From assembly GCA_002863155.1 (NCBI GenBank), contig PKED01000010.1, positions 1 to 33,298 on the forward strand: a stretch of 33,298 nucleotides of DNA, written 5' to 3'. The DNA is from Sphingomonadaceae bacterium. Lineage in GTDB: Bacteria; Pseudomonadota; Alphaproteobacteria; Sphingomonadales; Sphingomonadaceae. Below, in pieces: positions 8,461-17,339 of the stretch. A model generated the notes under the pieces. It saw nothing but the letters and a program-made list of their open reading frames with translations, was not told where the DNA came from and made no database searches. Position numbers and translations under genes: made by a program. The stretch's first letter is position 1; each line of letters begins with the position of its first letter.

Positions 8461-10137
8461 ATGGAAGGAGCTTCGCTGAAAAGCCGGGCCATCGCGTTCG
8501 CGTTGTCCGCAGGGCTTGTCGCATTCATACTCGCGCTCGCGGCGACCTATGATGGGCAGCTCGACCGTGCCAGCATCGGCCGTGCGCTGATCCCGGCGAT
8601 CGTCTGTGCGACGATGTGCTGGGCGTCGACGTCGCGTGCGATTGCAGGCACGGCGGCGGCGATCGACCACGCCATCGCGCGTTTGGCCGAAGCCGGGCGT
8701 GGCGATCTCCAAAGCCCCATCCCGTTGGAAACGAAGCAATCCGTGCCGCAGCTCGCGCAGGCGATGGAAGTGCTGTTCAGCCAGATTTCCGACAATCTCG
8801 ACAGCGTTCACCGGCTGGCGATGTTCGATCCGGTGACGGGCCTTGCCAACCGCACCAACTTCCGGCGCAGTTGCGAGCGGCAGCTGGTCGATATGCCACG
8901 CGCCGCGCTCGGCGCGCTGTTCTTCATCGATCTCGACCGGTTCAAGATCGTCAACGACACCATGGGCCATGCGATGGGCGACATGCTGCTCGGCATGGTC
9001 GCCAATCGCTTGCGTGCGGTAGCGGACCGGGTCGTAAGCGAGTTCACCCTGCCGACCCCGCTGATCGGTCGGCTGGCGGGTGATGAGTTCACCATGTTCT
9101 TCCAGAACTTGCCCGATCGCGGTGAAGCGAACCGGATCGCATCGAACATCCTGTTCGCGCTGAGCGAGCCGTTCGAGCTGCTGGGCAACGAAGTCGAGAT
9201 CGGCGCCTCGATCGGCATCGCGGTCAGGCCCGATCACGGCAGCACGCTGACCGACCTGATGCGTGCCGCCGACGCCGCCATGTATCATGCCAAGGCGCGC
9301 GGGCGCGGGCGCGCCGAATTCTTTTCCGAAACGCTCGCGGCCGAGATCGCCGATCGTGCGCAGCTCGAAAGCGATCTCAGGGAAGCGCTCGAACGCAATC
9401 AGTTTGCGCTTGTCTATCAGCCGCAGATCGCGTGCAGCGACGGCCGCATCGTCGCGGCGGAGGCATTGCTGCGCTGGCGGCATCCGCGGCTCGGCATGAA
9501 GCTGCCCGGCAGTTTCATCAAGCGGGCCGAGGAGACCGGGCTGATCGTCGAAATTGGCGAATGGGTGATCGAACGCGTCGCCGATACGATCGCGCGCTGG
9601 GGGCGGATGGGAATCGAGCAGCGGCTGGCGATCAATATCAGCCCCCGCCAGCTCGACCATGCGCAATTCTTCCGCCGCCTACGCGATGCGATGCGCGTCG
9701 CCAATGCACCGGCGCGGCTGCTCGAGCTTGAAATTACCGAGACGATGGCGATGCATTGCAGCGACGAAGTGATCGAGGCGATCGCGACGCTGCGCGCCGA
9801 TGGGGCGACGATCGCGATCGACGACTTCGGCACCGGCTATTCGAATCTCGCCCGGCTGCGCGATCTGCCGGTCGATCGGGTGAAGCTCGACCCCAGCCTG
9901 ATCGAATTCATCGCCGATCGTGCGCAGGCGCGGGTGATCGCGCATGCCGTGATCGGCCTGATCCACGGGCTTGGTTGCGAAGCCGTGGCGGAGGGGATCG
10001 AAACCGCTGCGCAGGCCGAGGTGCTGCGCGTGATCGGCTGCGACGTGATCCAGGGCTTTGAAGTCGCCGAGCCGATGGACGAGGAAGCGTTCCTCGCCTG
10101 GGCCCGCGAAGCCCCGCGTCAGGCTTTGGCGGGCTGA
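8461..10137 (+). CDS. Membrane-anchored GGDEF/EAL bifunctional cyclic-di-GMP protein
   Basis: About 558 residues: an N-terminal region with two hydrophobic segments (roughly 10-30 and 40-55), a short linker, a GGDEF domain and an EAL domain. The diguanylate cyclase signature reads LAGDEF, that is AGDEF instead of GGDEF; the preceding FFIDLDRFKIVNDTMGHAMG block is normal. The EAL domain keeps EALLRW, NISPRQL, ELEITET, the DDFGTGYS loop and AVAEGIET, so c-di-GMP phosphodiesterase activity is plausible. Upstream starts at 8407/8410 exist, but the 17 codons between 8410 and 8461 have poor third-position GC, so 8461 is preferred. Its 3' end overlaps convergent dapE by 19 bases. Confidence 0.9.
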   Translation: MEGASLKSRAIAFALSAGLVAFILALAATYDGQLDRASIGRALIPAIVCATMCWASTSRAIAGTAAAIDHAIARLAEAGRGDLQSPIPLETKQSVPQLAQAMEVLFSQISDNLDSVHRLAMFDPVTGLANRTNFRRSCERQLVDMPRAALGALFFIDLDRFKIVNDTMGHAMGDMLLGMVANRLRAVADRVVSEFTLPTPLIGRLAGDEFTMFFQNLPDRGEANRIASNILFALSEPFELLGNEVEIGASIGIAVRPDHGSTLTDLMRAADAAMYHAKARGRGRAEFFSETLAAEIADRAQLESDLREALERNQFALVYQPQIACSDGRIVAAEALLRWRHPRLGMKLPGSFIKRAEETGLIVEIGEWVIERVADTIARWGRMGIEQRLAINISPRQLDHAQFFRRLRDAMRVANAPARLLELEITETMAMHCSDEVIEAIATLRADGATIAIDDFGTGYSNLARLRDLPVDRVKLDPSLIEFIADRAQARVIAHAVIGLIHGLGCEAVAEGIETAAQAEVLRVIGCDVIQGFEVAEPMDEEAFLAWAREAPRQALAG

Positions 10138-11270
10138 AGCGCCGCCGTCAGGATATCGGCATAGATCGCGCTCAGCCGCTGTAGATCGTGGATCGCAACC
10201 GCTTCGTCGAGCTTGTGCATCGTCGCGTTGACCAGCCCGAATTCGACCGTCGGGCACAGCCGCGACAGGAAACGCGCGTCGGATGTGCCGCCGGTCGTCG
10301 ACAGCTCGGGCGCGCGCCCGGTGTGCCGCTCGATCGCCGCCGCGATCAACGCCGAGAAGTCGCCCGGCGGCGTCAGGAACGCCTCGCCCGAGACCTTTGC
10401 GACGACCTGCGCGCCCGGCGCGTGACGCTGTGCGATCTCCTCGATCCGGGCCGCGAGCGCCGCGCCCGAATGCAGATCGTTGAAGCGGATCGAGAGCCGC
10501 GCGCTCGCCCGTGCCGGGATGACATTGGTCGCCGGATTGCCGACGGTGATGTCGGTGATCTCGATGTTCGACGGCTGGAACCACTCGGTCCCCGCATCGA
10601 GCTCGATCGCCTCGATCTCCGCCAGCACCGCCACCAGCCGGGGGATCGGATTGTCGGCAAGGTGCGGATAGGCGACATGGCCCTGCCGCCCGCCCACGTC
10701 GATCCAGATGTTGACCGATCCGCGCCGCCCGATCTTGATCATGTCGCCGAGCGCGTTGACCGATGTCGGCTCGCCGACCAGGCACAGGTCGGGCGACAGG
10801 CCGCGCGCCGCCATGCGGTCGATCAACGCGCGGGTGCCGAAGATCGCCGGGCCTTCCTCATCACCGGTGATGATCAGGCTGACAGTGCCCGCGTCGCTCG
10901 GCACCCGCTCCACCGCCGCGACAAAGGCAGCGATCGCGCCCTTCATGTCGACCGCACCGCGGCCGTGGATCAATTCGCCGCGCACCACCGGCTCGAACGG
11001 ATCGCTTGCCCAGCCGTGGCCCGGCGGCACGACGTCAAGATGGCCGGCAAAGGCGAAATGCCGCCCGCCGCGGCCGCGCACCGCGAGCAGATTCTCGACC
11101 GGCCCGTCAGGCGCCTCCCCGGCGACGAAGCGCTCGACCGCGAACCCCAGCGGCACCAGCGCGGCTTCGAGCACATCGAACACGCCCCCGCGCGCCGGAG
11201 TGATGCTTTCGCAGGCGATCAGGCGCTTGGTGAGCGCGACCGGATCGGGCAGGGTGGCGAGGTCATTCAT
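10119..11270 (-). CDS. dapE: Succinyl-diaminopimelate desuccinylase
   Basis: DapE hydrolyses N-succinyl-LL-2,6-diaminopimelate to LL-DAP and succinate, in lysine and peptidoglycan precursor synthesis. The 383-residue protein has the M20 di-zinc ligands in order: GHLDVVPPG (His77), GRGAVDMKG (Asp108), GDEEGP (Glu138/Glu139), and the late NATMHKLDE histidine. The dimerisation-domain block GRQGHVAYPHLADNP is also clear. The ATG at 11270 matches the family N-terminus. No good ribosome-binding site precedes it; the bases there are the complement of the SD of the divergent cupin gene, 11 bases away. Confidence 0.95.
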   Translation of the reverse strand: MNDLATLPDPVALTKRLIACESITPARGGVFDVLEAALVPLGFAVERFVAGEAPDGPVENLLAVRGRGGRHFAFAGHLDVVPPGHGWASDPFEPVVRGELIHGRGAVDMKGAIAAFVAAVERVPSDAGTVSLIITGDEEGPAIFGTRALIDRMAARGLSPDLCLVGEPTSVNALGDMIKIGRRGSVNIWIDVGGRQGHVAYPHLADNPIPRLVAVLAEIEAIELDAGTEWFQPSNIEITDITVGNPATNVIPARASARLSIRFNDLHSGAALAARIEEIAQRHAPGAQVVAKVSGEAFLTPPGDFSALIAAAIERHTGRAPELSTTGGTSDARFLSRLCPTVEFGLVNATMHKLDEAVAIHDLQRLSAIYADILTAALQPAKA

Positions 11271-11281
11271 GGGAGGCGGTC

Positions 11282-11746
11282 TTGCCCAAGCTCGATCTCG
11301 ACACAATCCCCCAGAGCAATGCGACCGGCTATCCGCCGCCGTTCGATGCGCCGGTCCAGGGGCGCTGGTATCGCCGCCTCGCGCCCGCAGCCGAGCTGAC
11401 CGCGATGGGGGTGAGCCAGGTGACGCTCAAGCCCGGTGCCTGGTCGTCGCAGCGGCACTGGCACGACGACGAGGACGAATTCGTCGTGATCCTGTCGGGC
11501 GAGGCGGTGCTGGTCGAGGATGGCGGCGAAACGATCCTGCGCGCGGGCGACTGCGCGGCGTTCCCGATGGGGAATACCGACGGCCATCACCTCCAGAACC
11601 GGTCCGACGCCGACTGCGTCTTCATCGCTATCGGCGCGGGGAACCAGCGCGGGAAGGGCGGTTATTCCGACATCGACATGCTGTTCGACGACGACCGCTA
11701 TACCCGCAAGGACGGCACGCCCTATCCGACCGCGCGCCCGGCGTAA
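11282..11746 (+). CDS. Cupin-domain protein
   Basis: A 154-residue single-domain cupin. Motif 1 is RHWHDDEDEF (His59, His61, with Glu64 or Glu66 as further ligand) and motif 2 is PMGNTDGHHLQN (His102 or His103), so a metal-binding beta-barrel is expected. The substrate is unknown; such proteins may be sugar-binding, dioxygenase-like or simply regulatory. The start codon is TTG at 11282, supported by GGGAGG at 11271-11276, five bases upstream, and by the lack of an alternative before the conserved part. It is divergent from dapE with 11 bases between the start codons. Confidence 0.85.
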   Translation: MPKLDLDTIPQSNATGYPPPFDAPVQGRWYRRLAPAAELTAMGVSQVTLKPGAWSSQRHWHDDEDEFVVILSGEAVLVEDGGETILRAGDCAAFPMGNTDGHHLQNRSDADCVFIAIGAGNQRGKGGYSDIDMLFDDDRYTRKDGTPYPTARPA

Positions 11747-11999
11747 GCGGGGCGGGCGAGGCCTGCCGGTTGCCACAGGATTTGAAAGTGACGACGATTC
11801 GAAAGAAAATCGCGTTCACCGAATCGATGAAATGCCTGCGCTGTCAAAGAGCCCGAAGGCGAGCGTGACAGGCGATTTCCGATTTTGGAAGGTGGGCGAA
11901 CGGGTGGGCGCGGTTCAATCAGCTCTCGGCGGGCAGCCGCTTCCGTCCCAACTGCTGCCATTGGATTAAAGCGATCATTGCGCTAACCTTTGGCTTGAT
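11747..11999. other. Intergenic stretch before the pentapeptide gene
   Basis: No gene recognised. CTGTCA (11841-11846) and TGACAG (11866-11871) form a small inverted repeat with a 19-base loop. The composition drifts to higher AT towards the pentapeptide gene. No convincing promoter pair was found. Confidence 0.5.
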
Positions 12000-12398
12000 A
12001 TGGTCTATTCTCCCCCAAGGTCCCGCAACGAACTTTTGGACCGATACGCGGCGGGCGAGCGATACTTTGCCGGGGCCGAATTGGATCAGAACATGGTGCC
12101 TCAGGGGATTGTCGACCTTACGGGCGCAGTACTTGACGGCGCGGACTTTTCGAACTGCTGGTTCAGCGCCTCGTTTTCAGGTGCCAGCCTGAGGGCAGTG
12201 AACTTTACCCACGCAAATGTGAAGTGCTGTGATTTCAGTCGAGCTGATTTAACCGACGCCATTTTTTTTGGGGCGGCCATAGAAGCCGCTACGTGGGCCG
12301 GGGCAAAAGTCCTCAGAACGAAGTTCGGTGACGTTAGTCTGTACGGTGCGATCCTAACCGAGGCAGAGTTTACGGCAATAATTGAGAGTGAGCTGTGA
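12000..12398 (+). CDS. Pentapeptide-repeat protein
   Basis: A 132-residue protein built of A(D/N)LXX-like five-residue repeats: GAVLDGADFSN, GASLRAVNFTHANV, CDFSRADLTDAIF, GAAIEAATWAGAK. The N-terminal NELLDRYAAGERYFAGAEL is the common cap seen before such repeats, which supports the start at 12000 over an internal ATG at 12093. Pentapeptide-repeat proteins fold as a right-handed quadrilateral beta-helix; some mimic DNA and bind gyrase, but most have no known role. No ribosome-binding site is evident. Third codon positions are visibly less GC-rich than in neighbouring genes, suggesting recent acquisition. Confidence 0.8.
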   Translation: MVYSPPRSRNELLDRYAAGERYFAGAELDQNMVPQGIVDLTGAVLDGADFSNCWFSASFSGASLRAVNFTHANVKCCDFSRADLTDAIFFGAAIEAATWAGAKVLRTKFGDVSLYGAILTEAEFTAIIESEL

Positions 12399-12426
12399 CG
12401 GCTTCCCACTCAACAGCCGACGCGGT

Positions 12427-13095
12427 CTAGCCCGCCACCGGCCCCTCGAACTGTTCGATCACCCATTCCTCTTCCTGCGCAGCCGCAATCCAGTCCTGCA
12501 TGAAGGGGTGCTGGATCACCGCGTCGATATAGGGCGGGGCGAAGCGCGCGATGGGGAGCGAATAGGTGATGATTCGCGTGCATACGGGCGCGAACATGAT
12601 GTCGGCCGCGCCGAAATCACCGAACAGGAACTGCCCTTCGCCGCCGAAGCGGGCGCGGGCCTGGGCCCAGATTTCCATGATCCGTTGCAGGTCGGCGAGC
12701 ACATCGTCGTCGGGCTGTTTGGGCGGGAAGGCCTGGCGGATGTTCATGCTGTGCTTGCGGCGGAGCGCGGCAAAGCCCGAATGCATTTCGGCTGCCATCG
12801 AATAGGCCATCGCCCGCGCCGCCCGGTCTTCCGGCCAGAATTTGGTGCCGCCGGTCAGTTCGTCGAGATACGCGATGATCGCGACCGAATCCCACACCAC
12901 CGTCTCGCCGTCCCACAGGATCGGAACCTTGCCGCTCGACGGCGCGAATTCGTCGCCTTCGCGGCGCTTGTCCCAGTCGGCGTCATAGAGCGGGACGACG
13001 ACTTCCTCGAACGGCAGCCCCGACAGCTTGCAGGCGAGCCAGCCGCGCAGCGACCACGACGAATAGGCCTTGTTGCCGATGATGAGCTTGAGCAT
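12427..13095 (-). CDS. Glutathione S-transferase family protein
   Basis: A 222-residue protein with an N-terminal thioredoxin-like GST domain (MLKLIIGNKAYSSWSLRGWL; the SSWSLR serines are candidates for glutathione activation; GKVPILWDGETVVWDS gives the cis-Pro and glutathione-binding region) and an all-helical C-terminal domain. It resembles the maleylacetoacetate isomerase/zeta-like GST group of proteobacteria, but the substrate cannot be fixed. The frame continues nine codons further upstream; the ATG at 13095 is preferred because it begins the conserved strand. The next gene upstream on this strand is the small ORF at 13167-13442. Confidence 0.87.
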   Translation of the reverse strand: MLKLIIGNKAYSSWSLRGWLACKLSGLPFEEVVVPLYDADWDKRREGDEFAPSSGKVPILWDGETVVWDSVAIIAYLDELTGGTKFWPEDRAARAMAYSMAAEMHSGFAALRRKHSMNIRQAFPPKQPDDDVLADLQRIMEIWAQARARFGGEGQFLFGDFGAADIMFAPVCTRIITYSLPIARFAPPYIDAVIQHPFMQDWIAAAQEEEWVIEQFEGPVAG

Positions 13096-13166
13096 TGCCG
13101 AGGGATAGCCGCCGTCCGGCATCCGGGCAACCGTCGATCAGGCGCGGCCGCCGATCGGAATCGTGA

Positions 13167-13442
13167 TCATTCCCGTGTGCCGAAATCGGGCCCGACCGGC
13201 GGCGAGGCGAGGCTGGCATAGCGTGCCTGGACGACATAGGCGCCGCCGCGATCGGCCTCGTAATCGACATCGGCATAGTCGGGGAGCGAGTCGACCGGCG
13301 GGGCGCTGTGATAGACCGCGGCCAGTGTCGGATCGATGCCGCCGACGACGAATTCGCCCATCAGATAACCGGCGACGCTGCTGACCGAGAGTCCGCCCAC
13401 AGCGGCTAGCAGGGCAACGGTCCATTTCGATGATGCGGCCAT
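13167..13442 (-). CDS. Small exported or membrane-anchored hypothetical protein
   Basis: A 91-residue ORF with a hydrophobic N-terminal segment (WTVALLAAVGGLSVSSVAGYL), either an uncleaved anchor or a signal peptide, then a soluble acidic tail with SLPDYADVDYEADRGGAYVV. I do not recognise a family. The start is well supported: AAGGGAG lies six bases before the ATG. The frame runs far upstream against the cyclophilin gene, but that extension is a shadow. It is divergent from the cyclophilin gene (121-base gap) and 71 bases before the GST gene on the same strand. Confidence 0.65.
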   Translation of the reverse strand: MAASSKWTVALLAAVGGLSVSSVAGYLMGEFVVGGIDPTLAAVYHSAPPVDSLPDYADVDYEADRGGAYVVQARYASLASPPVGPDFGTRE

Positions 13443-13562
13443 GTCAACTCCCTTTTGTTGCGAGCAGAACTTTTCACCGCGCGAAAGGGTTCCGTCGTCG
13501 CATCGGGGGCGTTGCCAGTGTGCGGCGGCGCGACTAGCGAACGGGGCGTTGATGGGAGAGTG

Positions 13563-14207
13563 ATGGCGATGCGCTGGATGCTGCTGATAATGCTCGCGCT
13601 GTTCGCGGCGACCGGTGCCGACGCCCGGCGCTCGACGGGGCTGGTGCGGGTGCGGATCGATACCAGCGTGGGGGCGATTACGGTTGCGCTCGATACCCGG
13701 CGTGCGCCCGCGACCGCCGCGAACTTCCTTGCCTATGTCGATGACGGGCGGTTCGACGGCACGACCTTCTACCGGTCGGCACGCAAGAAGACCGATCCGC
13801 GCTTCGGCTTCGTACAAGGCGGCATCAAGACCGATGCGCGCCGGATCCTGCCGCCTTTCCCGCTGGAGACGACGCGGATAACCGGGCTGCGACACCTGGA
13901 CGGCACGATTTCGATGGCGCGGCACGACGACCCCAAATCGGCGGGCGGGAATTACTTCATCTGTGTGGGGCCGATCCCGTCGCTCGATGCGAGCGCGACG
14001 TCCAAGGGCTATGCGGCGTTCGGGCATGTCATCGCGGGCATGGACGTGGTCCGCCGCATCCTCGCCGCGCCGACGACGGGCGGATCGGCGGCGACGCGCG
14101 GCCAGATGCTCGCCAACCCGATCCGGGTGATCCGCATGGTCCGGCTCGACGGCAAGCCGAAGCCGACCGGCCGCCCCCGCCAATGGCTGGAGAAGATCCC
14201 GCGCTAG
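13563..14207 (+). CDS. Exported cyclophilin-type peptidyl-prolyl isomerase
   Basis: Cyclophilins catalyse cis-trans isomerisation of prolyl bonds during folding. The 214-residue protein has a signal peptide (RWMLLIMLALFAATGADA), so it should act in the periplasm. The cyclophilin domain follows: VRIDTSVGAITVALDTRRAP, NFLAYVDDGRFDGTTFYR, FVQGG, HLDGTISMARHDDPKSAGGN and a late GYAAFGHVIAGMDVV. Part of the usual Gln/Phe active-site arrangement is recognisable in FVQGG. GGGAG at 13554-13558 supports the ATG at 13563. The gene ends at a palindromic repeat and converges on engB. Confidence 0.93.
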   Translation: MAMRWMLLIMLALFAATGADARRSTGLVRVRIDTSVGAITVALDTRRAPATAANFLAYVDDGRFDGTTFYRSARKKTDPRFGFVQGGIKTDARRILPPFPLETTRITGLRHLDGTISMARHDDPKSAGGNYFICVGPIPSLDASATSKGYAAFGHVIAGMDVVRRILAAPTTGGSAATRGQMLANPIRVIRMVRLDGKPKPTGRPRQWLEKIPR

Positions 14208-14235
14208 GGTTTGTCACATTGACATCGAAGTGTCC

Positions 14236-14312
14236 GTCATTGCGAGCGTAGCGAAGCAATCCAGCCTCTGCGTGAACTCGCCACTGGATTGCTTCGCTTC
14301 GCTCGCAATGAC
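14236..14312. repeat. Palindromic intergenic repeat (GTCATTGCGAGC type)
   Basis: The left arm (14236-14264, beginning GTCATTGCGAGCG) and the right arm (14284-14312, ending CGCTCGCAATGAC) are reverse complements over 29 bases with one mismatch and a 19-base spacer. Repeats starting GTCATTGCGAGC are commonly dispersed in proteobacterial genomes. It sits between the convergent 3' ends of the cyclophilin gene and engB and may also terminate transcription. Confidence 0.85.
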
Positions 14313-14336
14313 GATTCGACCGTAAGCCAACAGCTG

Positions 14337-14996
14337 CTAGCCGATCGCGTCGATCACGGCCGCGCGCAGTTCGGCGATGCCGAGGCCGGTTTCGCTCGAC
14401 GTGCTGAGGATCTGGGGATGCGCGGCCGGGTGCTTGCGCGCCTCGGCGGAGGTCGCGTCGACGACCGCGGCAAGCTCGGTCGGCTTGATCTTGTCGGCCT
14501 TGGTCAGGACGAGGCGGTAGCTGACTGCCGCCTTGTCGAGCATGCCGAGAATCTCGTGATCGACATCCTTCAGCCCGTGGCGCGCGTCGACCAGCACCAG
14601 CGTGCGCTTCAGCACCTGCCGCCCGCGCAGATAATCGTTGATCAGGAAGCGCCATTTCTTGACGACGTCCTTGGGTGCCTTGGCAAAGCCATAGCCCGGC
14701 ATGTCGACCAGCCGGAAGGCGAGCGGGCTGCCAATGTCGAAGAAGTTGAGTTCCTGCGTGCGCCCCGGCGTGTTCGACGTGCGCGCCAGGCCGTTGCGCC
14801 CGGTGAGCGCGTTGAGCAGCGACGACTTGCCGACATTGGAGCGCCCGGCAAAGGCGATTTCGGGCACCGCGGGGTCGGGAAGATGCTCCAGCCCCGGCGC
14901 CGATTTCAGGAACGCGATCGGTCCGGCGAACAGCTTGCGCGCGCCCTCGATCGCGTCGGCGTCGAAAAGGCCGTCATCGGTCGGGTCGTCGCTCAT
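14337..14996 (-). CDS. engB: Ribosome-biogenesis GTPase EngB (YihA/YsxC)
   Basis: EngB is an essential TRAFAC-class GTPase that aids large-subunit ribosome assembly. The 219-residue product shows G1 GRSNVGKSS (51-59), the G2-region Thr in NTPGRTQ, G3 DMPGYG (98-103) and G4 TKAD (165-168). Its start overlaps the yidC stop in an ATGA arrangement (14993-14996), implying translational coupling. It is the last gene of the rpmH-rnpA-yidD-yidC-engB operon. No argB follows as in some alphaproteobacteria; a palindromic repeat lies just downstream instead. Confidence 0.96.
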   Translation of the reverse strand: MSDDPTDDGLFDADAIEGARKLFAGPIAFLKSAPGLEHLPDPAVPEIAFAGRSNVGKSSLLNALTGRNGLARTSNTPGRTQELNFFDIGSPLAFRLVDMPGYGFAKAPKDVVKKWRFLINDYLRGRQVLKRTLVLVDARHGLKDVDHEILGMLDKAAVSYRLVLTKADKIKPTELAAVVDATSAEARKHPAAHPQILSTSSETGLGIAELRAAVIDAIG

Positions 14997-16741
14997 TTGA
15001 CCGGCGCCAGCATCTCCGGGTGGCGCGCATAGAGCAGCCGCTGCTGCAGGATCGTCAGCACGTTCGACGTGATCCAGTAGAGCTGCAGGCCGACCGCGAA
15101 CGGCGCCATCACGAACATCAGCATCCAGGGCATGATCGCAAAGACCTGTTTCTGGGTCTCGTCCATCGGTGCCGGGTTCAGCTTGAACTGGAAGTACATC
15201 GACACGCCGAGCAGCACCGGGATGACACCGATCGCGAGGAAGGCTGGGACAGTGAACGGCAGCAGGCCGAACAGGTTCAGGATTGTCGCCGGATCAGGCA
15301 CCGACAGGTCGCGGATCCATAGCGCGAATGGCTGGTGACGCATCTCGATCGTCAGCAGCAGCACCTTGTAGAGCGCGTACATGATCGGAATCTGGAGCAG
15401 CACAGGCAGGCAGCCGGCGAGCGGGTTGACGCCCTCGCTGCGGTACAGCGCCATGATCTCCTTCTGCTGGCGCTCCTTGTCGTCCTTGTAGCGTTCCTGC
15501 AGCGCCTTCATCTTGGGCTGGATCGCCTTCATCTTCGCCATCGATGCGAACTGGCGCTGGGCGATCGGGAACAGCAGCCCGCGCACGGTGATGGTCAGCG
15601 CGATGATCGCGACGCCGAAATTGCCGATCAGCTGCGACAGGAACGACAGGTAATAGAAGATCGGCTTTTCGATGATGCGGAACCAGCCCCAGTCGATCGC
15701 CTTGTCGAAATTGGCGATGCCGCCATCGTCCTGATAGCCGTCGATCACCGCGACTTCCTTGGCGCCGGCGAAAAAGCGCGAGGTCTGGGTCGCGACCCGG
15801 CCCGGCGCGACGGTGACCGGCGCGGTGGTATAGTCGGCCTGGAACACGTCACCCGGCGCGCCGCGAAAGCCCGCATGGACCTGGGTGTTCTGGTCGGGGA
15901 TCAGCGCGGCGAGCCAGTAGATGTCGCCGAAGCCCAGCCAGCCGCCGCGATGATCGAAATAATTCTCGCCGGCCTTGGCGCTGCTGCCGAACAGCTTGCC
16001 CCAGAAGCTCGGCGCCTCACCTTTCAGATTCTGGTAGGTGATGTCGTAATTGGCGCCGGGGCCGAACACGCCGACCGGGCCGACATGGTTGGCCCAGTTG
16101 TCGATCTCGGTCGGCACGCCGCTGCGCGAGATCAGGCCATAGGGCTTGACCGTGACCGGCGCCGCGCCGGGATTGGCGACCGATTGCTGGACGGTGAACA
16201 TGTAGTTCGCATCGACCGCGATCCTGATCCGGAAGCGGACGCCCTGCGGATTGGTCCAGCCGAGCGTCACCGGCGTCCGGGGCGTGAGCCGGGTGGCGTC
16301 CGCGGTCCAGACGGTATCCTTGCTCGGCGTCGCGATGCCGTCGCCCGCCCAGCCGAAGCTGGCGAAATAGCTGTGGGCCGCGCCCGATGGCGACAGCAGC
16401 CGCACCGGCGGCGCCTTCTTGTCGATCGTCTGGCGGTGGCGCAGCAGCACCAGATCGTCGAGCCGCGCGCCCTTCAGATTGATCGAGCCCTGCACCGCCG
16501 GCGTCACGATCGGCAGGCGCGGCGTTTCGCGGAGGACGATGGCGCGGTCGCGCGGGGCCTGGCGCGCGCCGTCGACCGGATTGTCGGCCGCGCTCTTCAC
16601 GATCTTGGTCTGGCCGCCTTCGATCTTCGTCACCGGCGGCCGCGCCGTCGGGATGAAGCGCGAGGCGAGTAACGGCCATCCGAGCAGAATCACGGCCGCG
16701 AGGATCGCGAAGATGATCAGATTGCGATTGTCGTCACTCAC
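14993..16741 (-). CDS. yidC: Membrane protein insertase YidC
   Basis: YidC (Oxa1 family) inserts proteins into the inner membrane, alone or with SecYEG. The 582-residue length is standard for a Gram-negative YidC: first membrane segment [18 protein letters not shown], a large periplasmic beta-sandwich domain (about residues 40-350), then the conserved five-helix insertase core from about residue 360 with [20 protein letters not shown], the cytoplasmic Lys/Glu-rich hairpin ([19 protein letters not shown]), [19 protein letters not shown] and [16 protein letters not shown]. It lies 24 bases after yidD and overlaps engB by four bases. Confidence 0.97.
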   Translation of the reverse strand: MSDDNRNLIIFAILAAVILLGWPLLASRFIPTARPPVTKIEGGQTKIVKSAADNPVDGARQAPRDRAIVLRETPRLPIVTPAVQGSINLKGARLDDLVLLRHRQTIDKKAPPVRLLSPSGAAHSYFASFGWAGDGIATPSKDTVWTADATRLTPRTPVTLGWTNPQGVRFRIRIAVDANYMFTVQQSVANPGAAPVTVKPYGLISRSGVPTEIDNWANHVGPVGVFGPGANYDITYQNLKGEAPSFWGKLFGSSAKAGENYFDHRGGWLGFGDIYWLAALIPDQNTQVHAGFRGAPGDVFQADYTTAPVTVAPGRVATQTSRFFAGAKEVAVIDGYQDDGGIANFDKAIDWGWFRIIEKPIFYYLSFLSQLIGNFGVAIIALTITVRGLLFPIAQRQFASMAKMKAIQPKMKALQERYKDDKERQQKEIMALYRSEGVNPLAGCLPVLLQIPIMYALYKVLLLTIEMRHQPFALWIRDLSVPDPATILNLFGLLPFTVPAFLAIGVIPVLLGVSMYFQFKLNPAPMDETQKQVFAIMPWMLMFVMAPFAVGLQLYWITSNVLTILQQRLLYARHPEMLAPVK

Positions 16742-16765
16742 TTGGGAATCCCCGATCGATCAGTT

Positions 16766-16993
16766 TCACGGCACCGGATCGTGCCCGTGCCCACCCCAGG
16801 GGTGGCAGCGCGCGATCCGCCGGACGGCGAGCCACCCGCCCTTGGCGGCGCCATAGCGGCGAAGCGCCTCGATTGCATAGGCCGAACAGCTCGGCGTGTA
16901 GCGGCAACTTGGCGGCAGGATCAGCGACGGCCCCAATTGCCACCCCCGCGCGATCGCGATCAGCAGCCGGGTCGTCAGCCGCTCGATCGTCAT
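16766..16993 (-). CDS. yidD: Membrane protein insertion efficiency factor YidD
   Basis: A 75-residue protein with the family hallmark [19 protein letters not shown] and a tail [13 protein letters not shown]. YidD is a small amphipathic protein at the inner face of the membrane that assists YidC-dependent insertion. The start overlaps the rnpA stop by four bases (16990-16993, ATGA), as often seen for this pair. It is hidden inside a longer open frame of the same phase that runs upstream through rnpA; that extension is not real. Confidence 0.94.
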   Translation of the reverse strand: MTIERLTTRLLIAIARGWQLGPSLILPPSCRYTPSCSAYAIEALRRYGAAKGGWLAVRRIARCHPWGGHGHDPVP

Positions 16994-17310
16994 CGCGCGA
17001 GCTTGGCAAGCGCCTGGCGCAGCTCGGTCCGCAGCCGGTCGAACTCGCGCTCGACGCCGTTGCTGCGTCCGATCAGCACATGATCGTGGCCGGGCAATCC
17101 CGCTTCGGGCAGAATTTCGCGAGCCAGCGCCCGCAGGCGACGCTTCAGCCGGTTGCGGATCACCGCGCCGCCGATCTTCTTGGTGACGGTATAGCCGATG
17201 CGCATCGCCGGATCGCCGTCGCCCCGATCGCGGGCGAGCAGGACGAAGCCCGGCATCGGGCTGCGCTTCCCCGCATTCGCCGCGAGGAAATCCGCACGGC
17301 GCGTCAGCAT
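16990..17310 (-). CDS. rnpA: Ribonuclease P protein component
   Basis: RnpA is the basic protein cofactor of RNase P, which matures tRNA 5' ends. The 106-residue product begins [16 protein letters not shown] and contains the RNR motif in [16 protein letters not shown] (RNR at 52-54). Reading frame continues far upstream into rpmH, but that is a shadow; the ATG at 17310 lies 29 bases after the rpmH stop and matches the family N-terminus. It overlaps yidD by four bases. Confidence 0.95.
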   Translation of the reverse strand: MLTRRADFLAANAGKRSPMPGFVLLARDRGDGDPAMRIGYTVTKKIGGAVIRNRLKRRLRALAREILPEAGLPGHDHVLIGRSNGVEREFDRLRTELRQALAKLAR

Positions 17311-17339
17311 TCGAATGTCGGCAGCGCCGATGGGTGTGT

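Noticed and set aside
14208..14336. Possible insertion-sequence remnant
   Set aside because: The region contains only one long palindrome and no transposase fragment or target duplication.
15335..16672. A 445-residue plus-strand frame opposite yidC
   Set aside because: Antisense to yidC, rich in Arg/Asp/His, no family features.
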